A DNA stretch of 7,115 nt from CAZMGG01 sp964565715 (GTDB lineage: Bacteria > Planctomycetota > UBA1135 > UBA2386): the NCBI GenBank assembly GCA_964565715.1, contig CAZMGG010000205.1, positions 1 through 7,115 of the forward strand, written 5' to 3'. The number at the start of each line of letters is the position of its first letter. The first letter of the stretch is position 1. The translations under genes were made by a program, and so were the position numbers. Positions 1 to 6,008 of this stretch are shown piece by piece. The notes below the pieces were generated by a model. The model had not been told where the DNA came from, did no database searches, and was given only the letters and a program-made list of their open reading frames with translations.

Positions 1-1118
1 CGCGCGGCCGCTACCCGCTGCTGGTCGCCGCCGACCTGCAGCGCGCCGCCGCGGTCGAGCAGCTCGTCCAGGTCGGCGCGCGTGTCGAGCTGCCGGTGCT
101 CACTCCCGACCCGGGCGAAGGGGTGGTCGAGCTCGGCCGGCGGGCGGTGCGCGATGCCCGCGAACGGGGGCGCGACGTGGTGCTGATCGACACCGCCGGC
201 CGCCTGCACGTCGACGAGCCGCTGATGCAGGAGGTGCAGGAGATCCACCGCACCTGCAGGCCGCACGGCGTGCTGCTGGTGTGCGACTCGATGCTGGGTC
301 AGGACGCGGTCAACTCGGCCAAGGAGTTCCACGCGCGGCTGCCGCTGCACGGCCTGATCCTGACCAAGGTCGACGGCGATGCCCGCGGCGGCGCGGCGTT
401 GTCGATCGTCAAGGTGACCGGCCGGCCGATCCTGTTCGCCGGCGTCGGCGAGAAGCCCGAGGACCTGGAGCCGTTCGATCCGGCGCGCATGGCCGGCCGC
501 ATCCTCGGCATGGGCGACGTGGTCGGCCTGGTCGAGCGGGCGCAGGCGGTGATCGACGAGAAGGAGGCCGAGAAGCAGGCGAAGAAGCTGCAGAAGGGCC
601 GCTTCGACTTCGAGGACTTCCTGCAGCAGCTCAACATGATCCGCAAGCTGGGGCCGATGAAGAAGGTGCTCGGCATGCTGCCCGGCGTCGGTCCGATGCT
701 GAAGCAGGTGGATCTCGACGACAACCGCTTCAAGCGGGTCGAGGCGGTGATCCTGTCGATGACCCCGCAGGAGCGCCGCAGCCCCGACCTGATCAACATC
801 GAGCGCCGGCGCCGGATCGCCAAGGGCTCCGGCAACGAGCTGCAGGCGGTCCACGACCTGCTCAAGCAGTTCAAGATGATGCAGGACCTGATGAAGAAGC
901 TCGGCAAGGGCGGCTTCCCGGGGATGGGCGGCGGCATGCCGGACCTGGGCGGCGGCGGGCTGGGTGGCGGGCCGGGCGGCGGCCTCGGTGGGGGGCTCGG
1001 TGGGGGGCTCGGCGGCCTCGGCGGTGGCCTGGGGGGCGGCCTCGGCGGCGGCTTCCCCGGCGGCGGGCGGGGCGGCCGGGGCGGCCGGAACTTCTTCGGC
1101 GGCGGCTGGAAGAAGTAG
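1..1118 (+). CDS. ffh: Signal recognition particle GTPase Ffh/SRP54, 5'-truncated, with glycine-rich C-terminal tail
   Basis: Ffh binds 4.5S RNA and signal sequences and, with FtsY, delivers nascent chains to the membrane. The first full codon is at base 3; 371 residues are visible, and the N domain and P-loop are lost upstream. Visible G-domain landmarks, in order, are AADLQRAAAVEQL, DTAGR (bases 189-203), TKVD followed by GDARGGAA (363 on), and GEKPEDLEPF (about 447). The M domain starts at FDFEDFLQQL (about 603), with the conserved MTPQERRSPDLI and RRRRIAKGSG stretches that include the RNA-binding region. FtsY is excluded because the M domain is present. From about base 903 a 71-residue tail has about 44 glycines, in LGGG repeats and then RGG repeats, ending GGGWKK. 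E. coli Ffh has no such tail. The stop is TAG at 1116-1118. rpsP lies about 100 bases downstream, an adjacency seen in many bacteria. Confidence 0.97.
   Translation, partial: RGRYPLLVAADLQRAAAVEQLVQVGARVELPVLTPDPGEGVVELGRRAVRDARERGRDVVLIDTAGRLHVDEPLMQEVQEIHRTCRPHGVLLVCDSMLGQDAVNSAKEFHARLPLHGLILTKVDGDARGGAALSIVKVTGRPILFAGVGEKPEDLEPFDPARMAGRILGMGDVVGLVERAQAVIDEKEAEKQAKKLQKGRFDFEDFLQQLNMIRKLGPMKKVLGMLPGVGPMLKQVDLDDNRFKRVEAVILSMTPQERRSPDLINIERRRRIAKGSGNELQAVHDLLKQFKMMQDLMKKLGKGGFPGMGGGMPDLGGGGLGGGPGGGLGGGLGGGLGGLGGGLGGGLGGGFPGGGRGGRGGRNFFGGGWKK
957..1036 (+). repeat. G-rich repeat tract encoding the Ffh glycine tail, with G-quadruplex motif
   Basis: Bases 957-976 contain four runs of three G separated by loops of 2, 4 and 2 bases, which fits the canonical G-quadruplex pattern on the + strand. 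A perfect 12-base tandem repeat, GGTGGGGGGCTC, follows at 987-998 and 999-1010, and another six-G run lies at 1031-1036. The tract is in frame and encodes GGG and LGGG units. Unit number could vary by slippage. Folding in vivo is inference. Confidence 0.6.
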
Positions 1119-1120
1119 CC

Positions 1121-1171
1121 GGACCAGACCGGGGCAGGAAAGGGCTGGACTGGGCCCGGTCGATCTGGTTC
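1121..1171 (+). other. Imperfect inverted repeat between ffh and rpsP
   Basis: GGACCAGA (1121-1128) can pair with TCTGGTTC (1164-1171) with one G.T pair. The adjacent CCGGG can pair with CCCGG (1155-1159), leaving a small bulge and a loop of about 20 bases. It begins three bases after the ffh stop. No T tract follows, so it is weak as an intrinsic terminator. It overlaps the candidate rpsP promoter. Its role is unknown. Confidence 0.3.
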
Positions 1172-1174
1172 ACT
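1146..1174 (+). promoter_or_regulatory. Candidate sigma-70-type promoter for rpsP
   Basis: A -35-like TGGACT (1146-1151) is separated by 17 bases from a -10-like TTCACT (1169-1174). Each is only a moderate match to consensus. Support comes from the rpmE promoter at the other end of the window: both carry CACT, then one differing base, then CTCGCCCTTC directly at and after the -10 box. The start would fall near 1180, leaving a leader of about 40 bases before the TTG start of rpsP. Confidence 0.4.
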
Positions 1175-1220
1175 CCTCGCCCTTCTTCGCGGCCCCCCGC
1201 TATCCAGGAGACTCCTTCCC

Positions 1221-1580
1221 TTGGCAGTCAGGCTTCGGCTCAAGCGCTTCGGACGACTCAATCACCCCACGTACCGTGTGTGCGCCACCGATCCGCGCTT
1301 CCCGCGCGACGGTCGCATCATCGAGTCGCTCGGGTACTACCTGCCGCTCATGCCGCGGGAGCCCGAGCAGCTCAAGCTGAACGACGAGCGGGTGAAGTAC
1401 TGGCTCTCGGTGGGCGCGCTGCCCTCGGAGACCGTGGCCTCGCTGATCGAGCGCAGTGGCATCGCCCTGCCGGTGCGGAAGGCGCGGGTGCGCAAGAAGG
1501 GGAAGGCCAAGCCCTTCACCCCGCCGCGCAAGCGCGTGCCGCGCCCCAAGAAGAAGAAGGCCGAGCCGGCCGCCGAGTAG
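1221..1580 (+). CDS. rpsP: 30S ribosomal protein S16 (bS16)
   Basis: Structural protein of the small ribosomal subunit, needed for 30S assembly. The 119-residue product begins MAVRLRLKRFGR and contains RVCATDPRFPRDGRIIESLGYY and ERVKYWLSVGALPSETV, all standard S16 landmarks. It is longer than the roughly 80-90 residues usual for the family because of a basic tail after about residue 86 (KKGKAK, PRPKKKKAEPAAE); such tails occur in some phyla. The start is TTG at 1221: the canonical AVRLRLKR begins right after it, and an AGGAG Shine-Dalgarno sits at 1206-1210, ten bases upstream. The usual downstream partners rimM, trmD and rplS are not next to it; a degenerate endonuclease III-like gene follows instead. 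Confidence 0.96.
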   Translation: MAVRLRLKRFGRLNHPTYRVCATDPRFPRDGRIIESLGYYLPLMPREPEQLKLNDERVKYWLSVGALPSETVASLIERSGIALPVRKARVRKKGKAKPFTPPRKRVPRPKKKKAEPAAE

Positions 1581-1594
1581 GCGGCGGATCGATG

Positions 1595-1617
1595 GGAGCC
1601 GGGCCGGGCCCGGCTTC
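1595..1617 (+). terminator. GC-rich hairpin after rpsP, possible terminator
   Basis: AGCCGGGC (1597-1604) and GCCCGGCT (1608-1615) form a perfect 8-bp stem with a CGG loop. Two more pairs (one G.T) extend it to 1595-1617. It lies 15 bases after the rpsP stop. There is no T tract, only TTCGTGCGCTTCG, so it may be a tract-less terminator or an mRNA 3'-end stabiliser. The region to 1700 otherwise shows nothing convincing; a lone TTGACC at 1634 has no matching -10 box. Confidence 0.45.
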
Positions 1618-1700
1618 GTGCGCTTCGTGCGAGTTGACCTCCTGATGCCCCGCGCCGGCCTCCGACCGGGTGCCGATCCCGCAACGCGATGAGGAGTGCT

Positions 1701-2453
1701 GTGGCAGCCAAGAAGAAGAGCACCCGCAAGGCCGAGGCCGCGACCGAGGTGGCCGCACCGCCGGACCCGCGCGAGCCGCTGGCGGTCGGACCCGCCGCTT
1801 TCACCCAGATCCTGGCCGAACTGAAGGCGGTGGTCGCCAACCTGGAGGCGCCGGCGGAGCCGAAGCCCGGCGACCTGTTCGAGGCGCTGCTGCACTTCGC
1901 GTTCGCCGACGGGCAGCCGTGCGGCGTCGGCCAGGAGGCCCGCCGGCGGATCGCCGAGAACCTGGTCGACCGGAACGAGTTCCGCGTGTCCGAGGCCTAC
2001 GAGGTCGAGGACCTGCTGCGCGACCTGCCCATCGCCAACCTGTTCGAGCGCTGCCTGATGGTGCGCGACGCGGTGGGGCAGATCTACAACGACCAGAACG
2101 GGCTGGAGCTGGGCTTCCTGCGCGAGGCCTCGCTCAGCGACCGCAACTCGTTCTTCCAGCGGGTGCCGGCCCTGTCGCCGGCGGTGGTGCATTTCGTGCA
2201 GAACCTGCTCACCGTCGAGGAACTGGTGTTCTCCGACAAGTCGGTGCTGCGGGTGCAGCAGAAGCTCGGCATCGATCCGAAGGACGCCAACGCCGAGGCG
2301 TTCCTCGCCGAGGTGCGGGAACTGCTGAAGCCGTTCGGCCACCTGCCGATCGACGTGGGCAAGCACTACCCGTCGGGGCGGCCCAACCTGACCCTGCCGT
2401 TGTCGCCGGCCTGCATCCTGGTCCGGCTCTGCCCGGCCGGCCGCAAGCGCTGA
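1701..2453 (+). CDS. Degenerate endonuclease III-like (HhH-GPD fold) protein, probably non-catalytic
   Basis: The 250-residue product begins with a lysine-rich leader (MAAKKKSTRK). From about residue 58 its pattern resembles endonuclease III/Nth: LLHFAF, a helix ending NEFRVSEAYEVEDLL, then RVPALSPAVV (154-163) where Nth has LPGVGRKTA, and VFSDKSVLRVQQKLGI (176-191) where Nth has the VDTH-RV-LG stretch. In this by-eye alignment the catalytic lysine is Ala161, the hairpin glycines are lost, and the catalytic Asp is kept as Asp179. Near the C-terminus C238-x5-C244 matches the last two iron-sulfur cysteines, while the first two are replaced. The protein may bind DNA or have a structural role; glycosylase activity is unlikely. 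I chose GTG 1701 because AGGAG at 1692-1696 precedes it by four bases; ATG 1689 in frame adds four residues but has no Shine-Dalgarno. The gene is real with high confidence; the family is inferred. Confidence 0.8.
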   Translation: MAAKKKSTRKAEAATEVAAPPDPREPLAVGPAAFTQILAELKAVVANLEAPAEPKPGDLFEALLHFAFADGQPCGVGQEARRRIAENLVDRNEFRVSEAYEVEDLLRDLPIANLFERCLMVRDAVGQIYNDQNGLELGFLREASLSDRNSFFQRVPALSPAVVHFVQNLLTVEELVFSDKSVLRVQQKLGIDPKDANAEAFLAEVRELLKPFGHLPIDVGKHYPSGRPNLTLPLSPACILVRLCPAGRKR

Positions 2454-2467
2454 CCTTCGCTTCTGCC

Positions 2468-2489
2468 GGCGGCCCGCGCCGCCTATCGT
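2468..2489 (+). promoter_or_regulatory. Small hairpin followed by -10-like box, upstream of maf
   Basis: GGCGGC (2468-2473) and GCCGCC (2478-2483) form a 6-bp stem with a CCGC loop, 15 bases after the preceding stop. TATCGT (2484-2489) follows directly and ends seven bases before the GTG of maf, a spacing typical of leaderless transcription. No clear -35 box is visible. Both elements are weak and could be chance in GC-rich DNA. Confidence 0.25.
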
Positions 2490-2496
2490 CCGGAGC

Positions 2497-3093
2497 GTGA
2501 CCGCCGCACCGCCGCTGCTGCTGCTGGCCTCGTCGTCGCCGCGGCGGCGGGAACTGCTGGCGCGGGCCGGGATCCCGTTCGCGCCGGTGACGCCCGGGCC
2601 GGAGCCCGAGGCCTCGGGAACACCGGCGGAACGGGCGGTGCAGCGGGCGCGCAGCAAGGCGCTCGGTGCCGTGGTGGTGGCCCGGCCCGGACCGCCCTGG
2701 GTGCTGGGCGTCGACACGGTGGTGGAGGTGGCGGGACGCGAGCACGGCAAGGCGGCGGACCGCCAAGAGGCGGCGGCGATGCTGGCGGCGATGGCCGGCC
2801 AGGATCACCTGGTCCACACCGCCCACTGCCTGTGGGACCCTGGCACGGACACGGTCCGCGAGGAACTGGTCACCGCCACGGTGCACTGCCGGGCGATCGG
2901 GGCCGGCGAACGCGACGCTTGGCTCGATTCGGAGCACTGGCGCGGCAAGGCCGGCGCCTACGGCATCCAGGACCCGCTGGCGACGTTCGTCAGCCTGCGG
3001 GCGGGGCCGTTCGACGCGGTGGTGGGGTTGCACGTGGCCGCGGTGCGGCGGCTGCTGGCCGGGTTCGCCGCCGCCGGCGGAGGCGGACGGTGA
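2497..3093 (+). CDS. maf: Maf family nucleoside triphosphate pyrophosphatase
   Basis: Maf proteins hydrolyse non-canonical or surplus nucleoside triphosphates to the monophosphate plus pyrophosphate; some members act in septum control. The 198-residue product is a normal family length. It has the N-terminal LLLASSSPRRRELLARAGIPF motif (7-28), GVDTVV with the proposed catalytic Asp73, Lys85 in the GK motif, HLVHTAHCL (104-112), KAGAYGIQD (151-159) and VVGLHVAAVRRLL near the C-terminus. The Gln of GIQ resembles the YhdE-like dTTP/UTP branch more than the YceF branch, but this is inference. The GTG start places the SSSPRR motif at its usual distance from the N-terminus; the nearby CGGAG at 2491-2495 is too close to be a good Shine-Dalgarno. 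The stop overlaps the next gene's start as GTGA. Confidence 0.93.
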   Translation: MTAAPPLLLLASSSPRRRELLARAGIPFAPVTPGPEPEASGTPAERAVQRARSKALGAVVVARPGPPWVLGVDTVVEVAGREHGKAADRQEAAAMLAAMAGQDHLVHTAHCLWDPGTDTVREELVTATVHCRAIGAGERDAWLDSEHWRGKAGAYGIQDPLATFVSLRAGPFDAVVGLHVAAVRRLLAGFAAAGGGGR

Positions 3094-3584
3094 GGCTGTT
3101 GCCGGCGAGCCTGGGCGTCCGGCTCGCGCTGGCCGGGCTCGCGGCGCTGGTTGCCATCGTCGTCCTCGAGCGCTGCGCGACCCGGGCGGCGGCGCGCGCG
3201 GCGGTGCGGCCGGCGACCCTGGATCTGCCGCCGGACCGGCCGGCCCTGCGTGGCCTCGCGCCGGGCGCCCTCGTGGTCCGCCTGGTGGGGCCCGGCGGTC
3301 GCTGGGACGATGCCGCGCCGGTGCTGGCGGTGACGGCGGCCGGCGAACTGCAGGTGCGGCGGCCGCCGCCGCGGCCGGACGGTCCGCTGCTGCGGCCGGC
3401 CCCGCTGGCCGCCGTGCTGGTGCCCGGGGCCTCGCTCGCCGACCTCACGCCCGGCCAGCGGGCCGCCCTGCTCGACGTCCTGTCGGTGCTGTGTCGCGGC
3501 CGGCCGGACCCGGCGGCGATCGACCTGGCGGCGCTGCACGCCGAGCCGGCCGACCTCGCGGCGCTGCTGCGCTGGCTGCGCTGA
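3090..3584 (+). CDS. Unrecognised protein with one N-terminal membrane segment, coupled to maf
   Basis: I do not recognise this 164-residue protein. Residues about 8-26 form one hydrophobic stretch after a short Arg-containing start, followed by ERC and an Ala/Arg segment, which suggests a membrane-anchored protein with its bulk on one side. There is no lipobox. The rest is rich in Pro, Ala, Arg and Leu: about residues 57-95 look like beta strands (ALVVRLVG, VLAVTAAGELQVRR), and the end looks helical (TPGQRAALLDVLSVL, then LAALLRWLR). The GTG start at 3090 overlaps the maf stop by four bases (GTGA) and has GGAGG at 3079-3083 with a six-base spacer, so translational coupling to maf is likely. 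The same frame is open upstream to 2832, but that part is a shadow of maf. Because the composition follows the GC bias, the support is mainly the ribosome site, the overlap and the membrane helix. Confidence 0.72.
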   Translation: MRLLPASLGVRLALAGLAALVAIVVLERCATRAAARAAVRPATLDLPPDRPALRGLAPGALVVRLVGPGGRWDDAAPVLAVTAAGELQVRRPPPRPDGPLLRPAPLAAVLVPGASLADLTPGQRAALLDVLSVLCRGRPDPAAIDLAALHAEPADLAALLRWLR

Positions 3585-3612
3585 ATCCGCGGGATATCGG
3601 GCGTCGTTGCCG

Positions 3613-3618
3613 TATCTT
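3613..3618 (+). promoter_or_regulatory. Possible -10 box upstream of the NfeD-like gene
   Basis: TATCTT lies 30 bases before the ATG at 3649, within a 64-base gap, and is one of few AT-rich hexamers here. No convincing -35 box is found 16-18 bases upstream. It could drive the NfeD-like/flotillin pair. Low confidence. Confidence 0.25.
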
Positions 3619-3648
3619 GCGCCGTCCGCGTTCCGCCGGGAGACCGCA

Positions 3649-4251
3649 ATGGAAACCGTCTACTTCTACAGTGCCGTGATCGGGGGCGCCTTCCTCGTGA
3701 TCCAGACCCTGCTGCTGGCCTTCGGCGGCATCGGTGATGGCGCCGACCACCTCGACGTGGATCCCACCGACCTGTCCGACGCCAGCGCTGCCGGACACGG
3801 CGCCGACCACGGCATCGACGCCGCCGACGCGGCGCAGAACTGGTTCCTGAAGGTCCTGTCGCTGAAGACCCTGGTGGGCTTCGCGACCTTCTTCGGGCTC
3901 ACCGGGCTCGGCGGTCACGCCGCCGGCTGGGGCCACGGCGGCACGCTCGCGGCGGCGATCCTGGCCGGGCTGGTGGCGGTCTACCTGGTGGCCTGGCTGA
4001 TGTCGGCGCTGCACCGCCTGCAGTCGTCGGGCAACGTCAACCTGCGCAACGCCATCGGCCTGCACGCCCGGGTCTACCTGCGGGTGCCCGGCGCCCGCGA
4101 GGGCATCGGCAAGGTCACCGTCACCGTCCAGGGCCGCGTCGTCGAGTGCAAGGCGATCACCGCCGGCTCGCCGATCCCCACCGGCGCCCAGGTCCTGGTG
4201 GTGGCCGTCGAGGCCGCCGACACGCTGGCGGTGGAGCCGCTGCCGGCGTGA
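3649..4251 (+). CDS. NfeD/YuaF-like membrane protein with OB-fold domain, flotillin partner
   Basis: The 200-residue product has three hydrophobic segments: about 6-28, 67-88 and 98-120. They are followed by a soluble beta-rich OB-fold-like domain (about 129-198: NVNLRNAIGLHARVYLRVPG, GKVTVTVQGRVVECKAIT, GAQVLVVAVEAADTLAVEPL). This is the layout of the short NfeD type represented by YuaF of B. subtilis, which is encoded with flotillin and is thought to influence membrane fluidity and microdomain assembly. The loop between helices 1 and 2 (about 29-63) is rich in Asp and His, with two GADH units, and probably faces outside the cytoplasm. The start ATG 3649 has GGGAG at 3638-3642 with a six-base spacer; the in-frame TTG at 3607 was rejected. 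Flotillin follows after 61 bases with no evident terminator, so the two are likely one operon. Confidence 0.9.
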   Translation: METVYFYSAVIGGAFLVIQTLLLAFGGIGDGADHLDVDPTDLSDASAAGHGADHGIDAADAAQNWFLKVLSLKTLVGFATFFGLTGLGGHAAGWGHGGTLAAAILAGLVAVYLVAWLMSALHRLQSSGNVNLRNAIGLHARVYLRVPGAREGIGKVTVTVQGRVVECKAITAGSPIPTGAQVLVVAVEAADTLAVEPLPA

Positions 4252-4312
4252 GCCGCCACCGTCTGCTTTCCGTCCGATCGCGACCCCTCCATCCCTCGCA
4301 CAAGGAGTGCCC

Positions 4313-5956
4313 ATGATCGCAGTGCTGCAGGGCCAAGGCCCGCTCGACCCGAACCTGTATGGCGTGCTGGCCACCGTCGCCGGCGTCCTCATCCTGTTCG
4401 GCTTCGTGATGCTGGTGGTGAAGCGCTACAAGCGCTGCCCCAGCAACAAGGTCCTGGTCATCTACGGCAAGGTGAAGACCGGCCAGTCGTCGCGCTGTCT
4501 GCACGGCGGCGGCGCCTTCGTCTGGCCGCTGATCCAGGACTACGCCTACCTGTCGCTGGATCCGTTGCAGATCGAGATCCCGCTGCGCGGCGCGCTGTCG
4601 ATGGAGAACATCCGCGTCAACGTGCCGTCGGTGTTCACCGTCGCCATCGGCACCGAGCCGGCGGTGATGAACACCGCCGCCATCCGCCTGCTCGGGCTCG
4701 ACACCCGCGCGGTGATGAAGCAGGCCGAGGACATCATCTTCGGCCAGCTCCGCCAGGTGATCGCCTCGATGACCATCCAGGACATCAACCGCGACCGCGA
4801 CAAGTTCCTGGAGAGCATCCAGAACTCGCTGGCCCCCGAGCTGGAGAAGATCGGGCTGGTCCTGATCAACGTCAACATCACCGACATCACCGACGAGTCG
4901 GGCTACATCGAGGCGATCGGCCGCAAGGCGGCCAGCGAGGCGATCCAGCAGGCCGAGATCGACGTCGCCGAGCAGCAGAAGAAGGGCGCGATCGGCGTCG
5001 CCGAGGCCAACAAGGAGCAGCAGATCATGGTGGCCAACGCCACCAAGGCCCGCGAGATCGGCACCAAGGAGGCCGAGCGCGAGAAGCTGGTCAAGCTCGC
5101 TGACCTGGACAAGGAGACGGTGATCGGCCAGCGCAAGGCGACCTTCGAGCAGGAGGCGCAGGTCAAGCACCGGGAGCGCGAGATGCGCGTGCAGGTCGCC
5201 GAGGCCGAGTCGCAGGCGGTGACCGGCGAGAGCGCGGCGCGGGCCAACATGGCCGACGCCGAGGCCAGCCTGAAGGTGCGCCAGGCCGAGGCGTTCCAGC
5301 TCGCCGAGACCCGCCGCCGCGAGGCCGACGCCGCCGTGCGGCAGGCCCAGTACGTCGCCGAGGCGCGCGCCGCCGAGGCGCTGGCGCAGAAGATCGAGAA
5401 GGAGAAGCTGGCCGAGCTCGAGGCGGTCGCCAAGGCGCAGAAGGCCAAGCTGATCGTCGACGCCGAGGCCGACGCGCAGCAGGTGCGCATCGCCGCCGAG
5501 GCGCAGGCTGCGGCGACGTTCGCCCGCCTCGAGGCGCAGGCCCGCGGCGAGTACGAGATGCTGGCCAAGAAGGCCGACGGCCTGAAGCGCATCGTCGAGA
5601 GCTGCGGCGGCTCGCAGCAGGCGTTCCAGATGTTGATGCTGGAGAAGATCGAGGCGCTGTCGGAGACCGCCGCCAAGGCCATCTCCAGCATCAAGTTCGA
5701 CAAGGTCGTGGTCTGGGACGGCGGCCAGGCCGGCAACGGCAAGGGCGCCACCGCCAACTTCCTGCAGAACCTGGCCCACACCCTGCCGCCGATGCTGCAC
5801 ATGATGCGGGACGTCGGCGGCGTCGAGATGCCGGAGTTCTTCGGCAAGCTGACCGGGGCCGAGAAGGCCCCGCCGCCCGGGAAGGACGGCCCCAGGGAGC
5901 CCACGCCGCCGTCGCCCGAGGCCGGCAAGGTCCCGCCCCGGGGGAAGGGCGCCTAG
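4313..5956 (+). CDS. Flotillin (SPFH/band 7 family, FloT/YuaG-like)
   Basis: Flotillins are membrane-anchored scaffold proteins that oligomerise and organise functional membrane microdomains. The 547-residue product has an N-terminal membrane helix (about 17-37), then a SPFH domain starting KVLVIYGKV, with GGGAFVWPLIQDYAYL, ENIRVNVPSVFTVAIG and QAEDIIFGQLRQVIASMTI. The conserved ITDESGYIEAIGRKAASEAI follows. Next is a long Glu/Ala-rich coiled coil (about 210-430) with the EA repeats that give the family its oligomerisation region. A conserved end follows: KAISSIKFDKVVVWDGG, NFLQNLAHTLPPMLHMM and GVEMPEFFGKL. After that comes a tail of about 35 residues rich in Pro, Gly and Lys, longer than in the typical FloT of about 510 residues. 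ATG 4313 is preceded by AAGGAG (4302-4307) at a five-base spacing; GTG 4307 lies within that site and is rejected. The NfeD-like partner is directly upstream. Confidence 0.96.
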   Translation: MIAVLQGQGPLDPNLYGVLATVAGVLILFGFVMLVVKRYKRCPSNKVLVIYGKVKTGQSSRCLHGGGAFVWPLIQDYAYLSLDPLQIEIPLRGALSMENIRVNVPSVFTVAIGTEPAVMNTAAIRLLGLDTRAVMKQAEDIIFGQLRQVIASMTIQDINRDRDKFLESIQNSLAPELEKIGLVLINVNITDITDESGYIEAIGRKAASEAIQQAEIDVAEQQKKGAIGVAEANKEQQIMVANATKAREIGTKEAEREKLVKLADLDKETVIGQRKATFEQEAQVKHREREMRVQVAEAESQAVTGESAARANMADAEASLKVRQAEAFQLAETRRREADAAVRQAQYVAEARAAEALAQKIEKEKLAELEAVAKAQKAKLIVDAEADAQQVRIAAEAQAAATFARLEAQARGEYEMLAKKADGLKRIVESCGGSQQAFQMLMLEKIEALSETAAKAISSIKFDKVVVWDGGQAGNGKGATANFLQNLAHTLPPMLHMMRDVGGVEMPEFFGKLTGAEKAPPPGKDGPREPTPPSPEAGKVPPRGKGA

Positions 5957-5969
5957 GCCGTGGCGGGCG

Positions 5970-5997
5970 GGTCCGGTCCGGAATCCCGGGCCGGACC
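5970..5997 (+). terminator. 12-bp GC-rich hairpin after flotillin, probable terminator
   Basis: GGTCCGGTCCGG (5970-5981) pairs fully with CCGGGCCGGACC (5986-5997), with a single T.G wobble and a four-base AATC loop, 13 bases after the flotillin stop. No T tract follows. Its place between the flotillin unit and the rpmE promoter supports a transcription end or mRNA 3'-end role. Confidence 0.55.
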
Positions 5998-6008
5998 GAC
6001 CTGCACCG

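Noticed and set aside
281..1645. Plus-strand open frame of 454 codons across ffh and rpsP
   Set aside because: Out of frame with both recognised genes; Arg/Gly/Ala-rich shadow with no domain.
1634..1666. TTGACC at 1634 as a promoter for the endonuclease III-like gene
   Set aside because: No -10-like hexamer lies 15-19 bases downstream; the stretch is all GC-rich.
1200..2750. Minus-strand open frame of 516 codons antisense to rpsP, the endonuclease III-like gene and maf
   Set aside because: It crosses several recognised genes and has a low-complexity Arg/Gly/Leu composition, a product of high third-position GC. No family motif.
2832..3089. Upstream extension of the membrane protein frame into maf
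   Set aside because: Would overlap maf almost completely. The GTG at 3090 has a well-placed GGAGG and a typical membrane-protein N-terminus.
3607..3648. TTG start for the NfeD-like gene, 14 codons upstream
   Set aside because: ATG 3649 has a GGGAG six bases upstream and starts directly at the first membrane helix; the extension covers the -10-like TATCTT.
4157..5800. Minus-strand open frame of 547 codons opposite flotillin
   Set aside because: A mirror of the Glu/Ala coiled-coil coding sequence (Leu/Gly/Asp-rich, no motifs). Flotillin on the + strand is certain.
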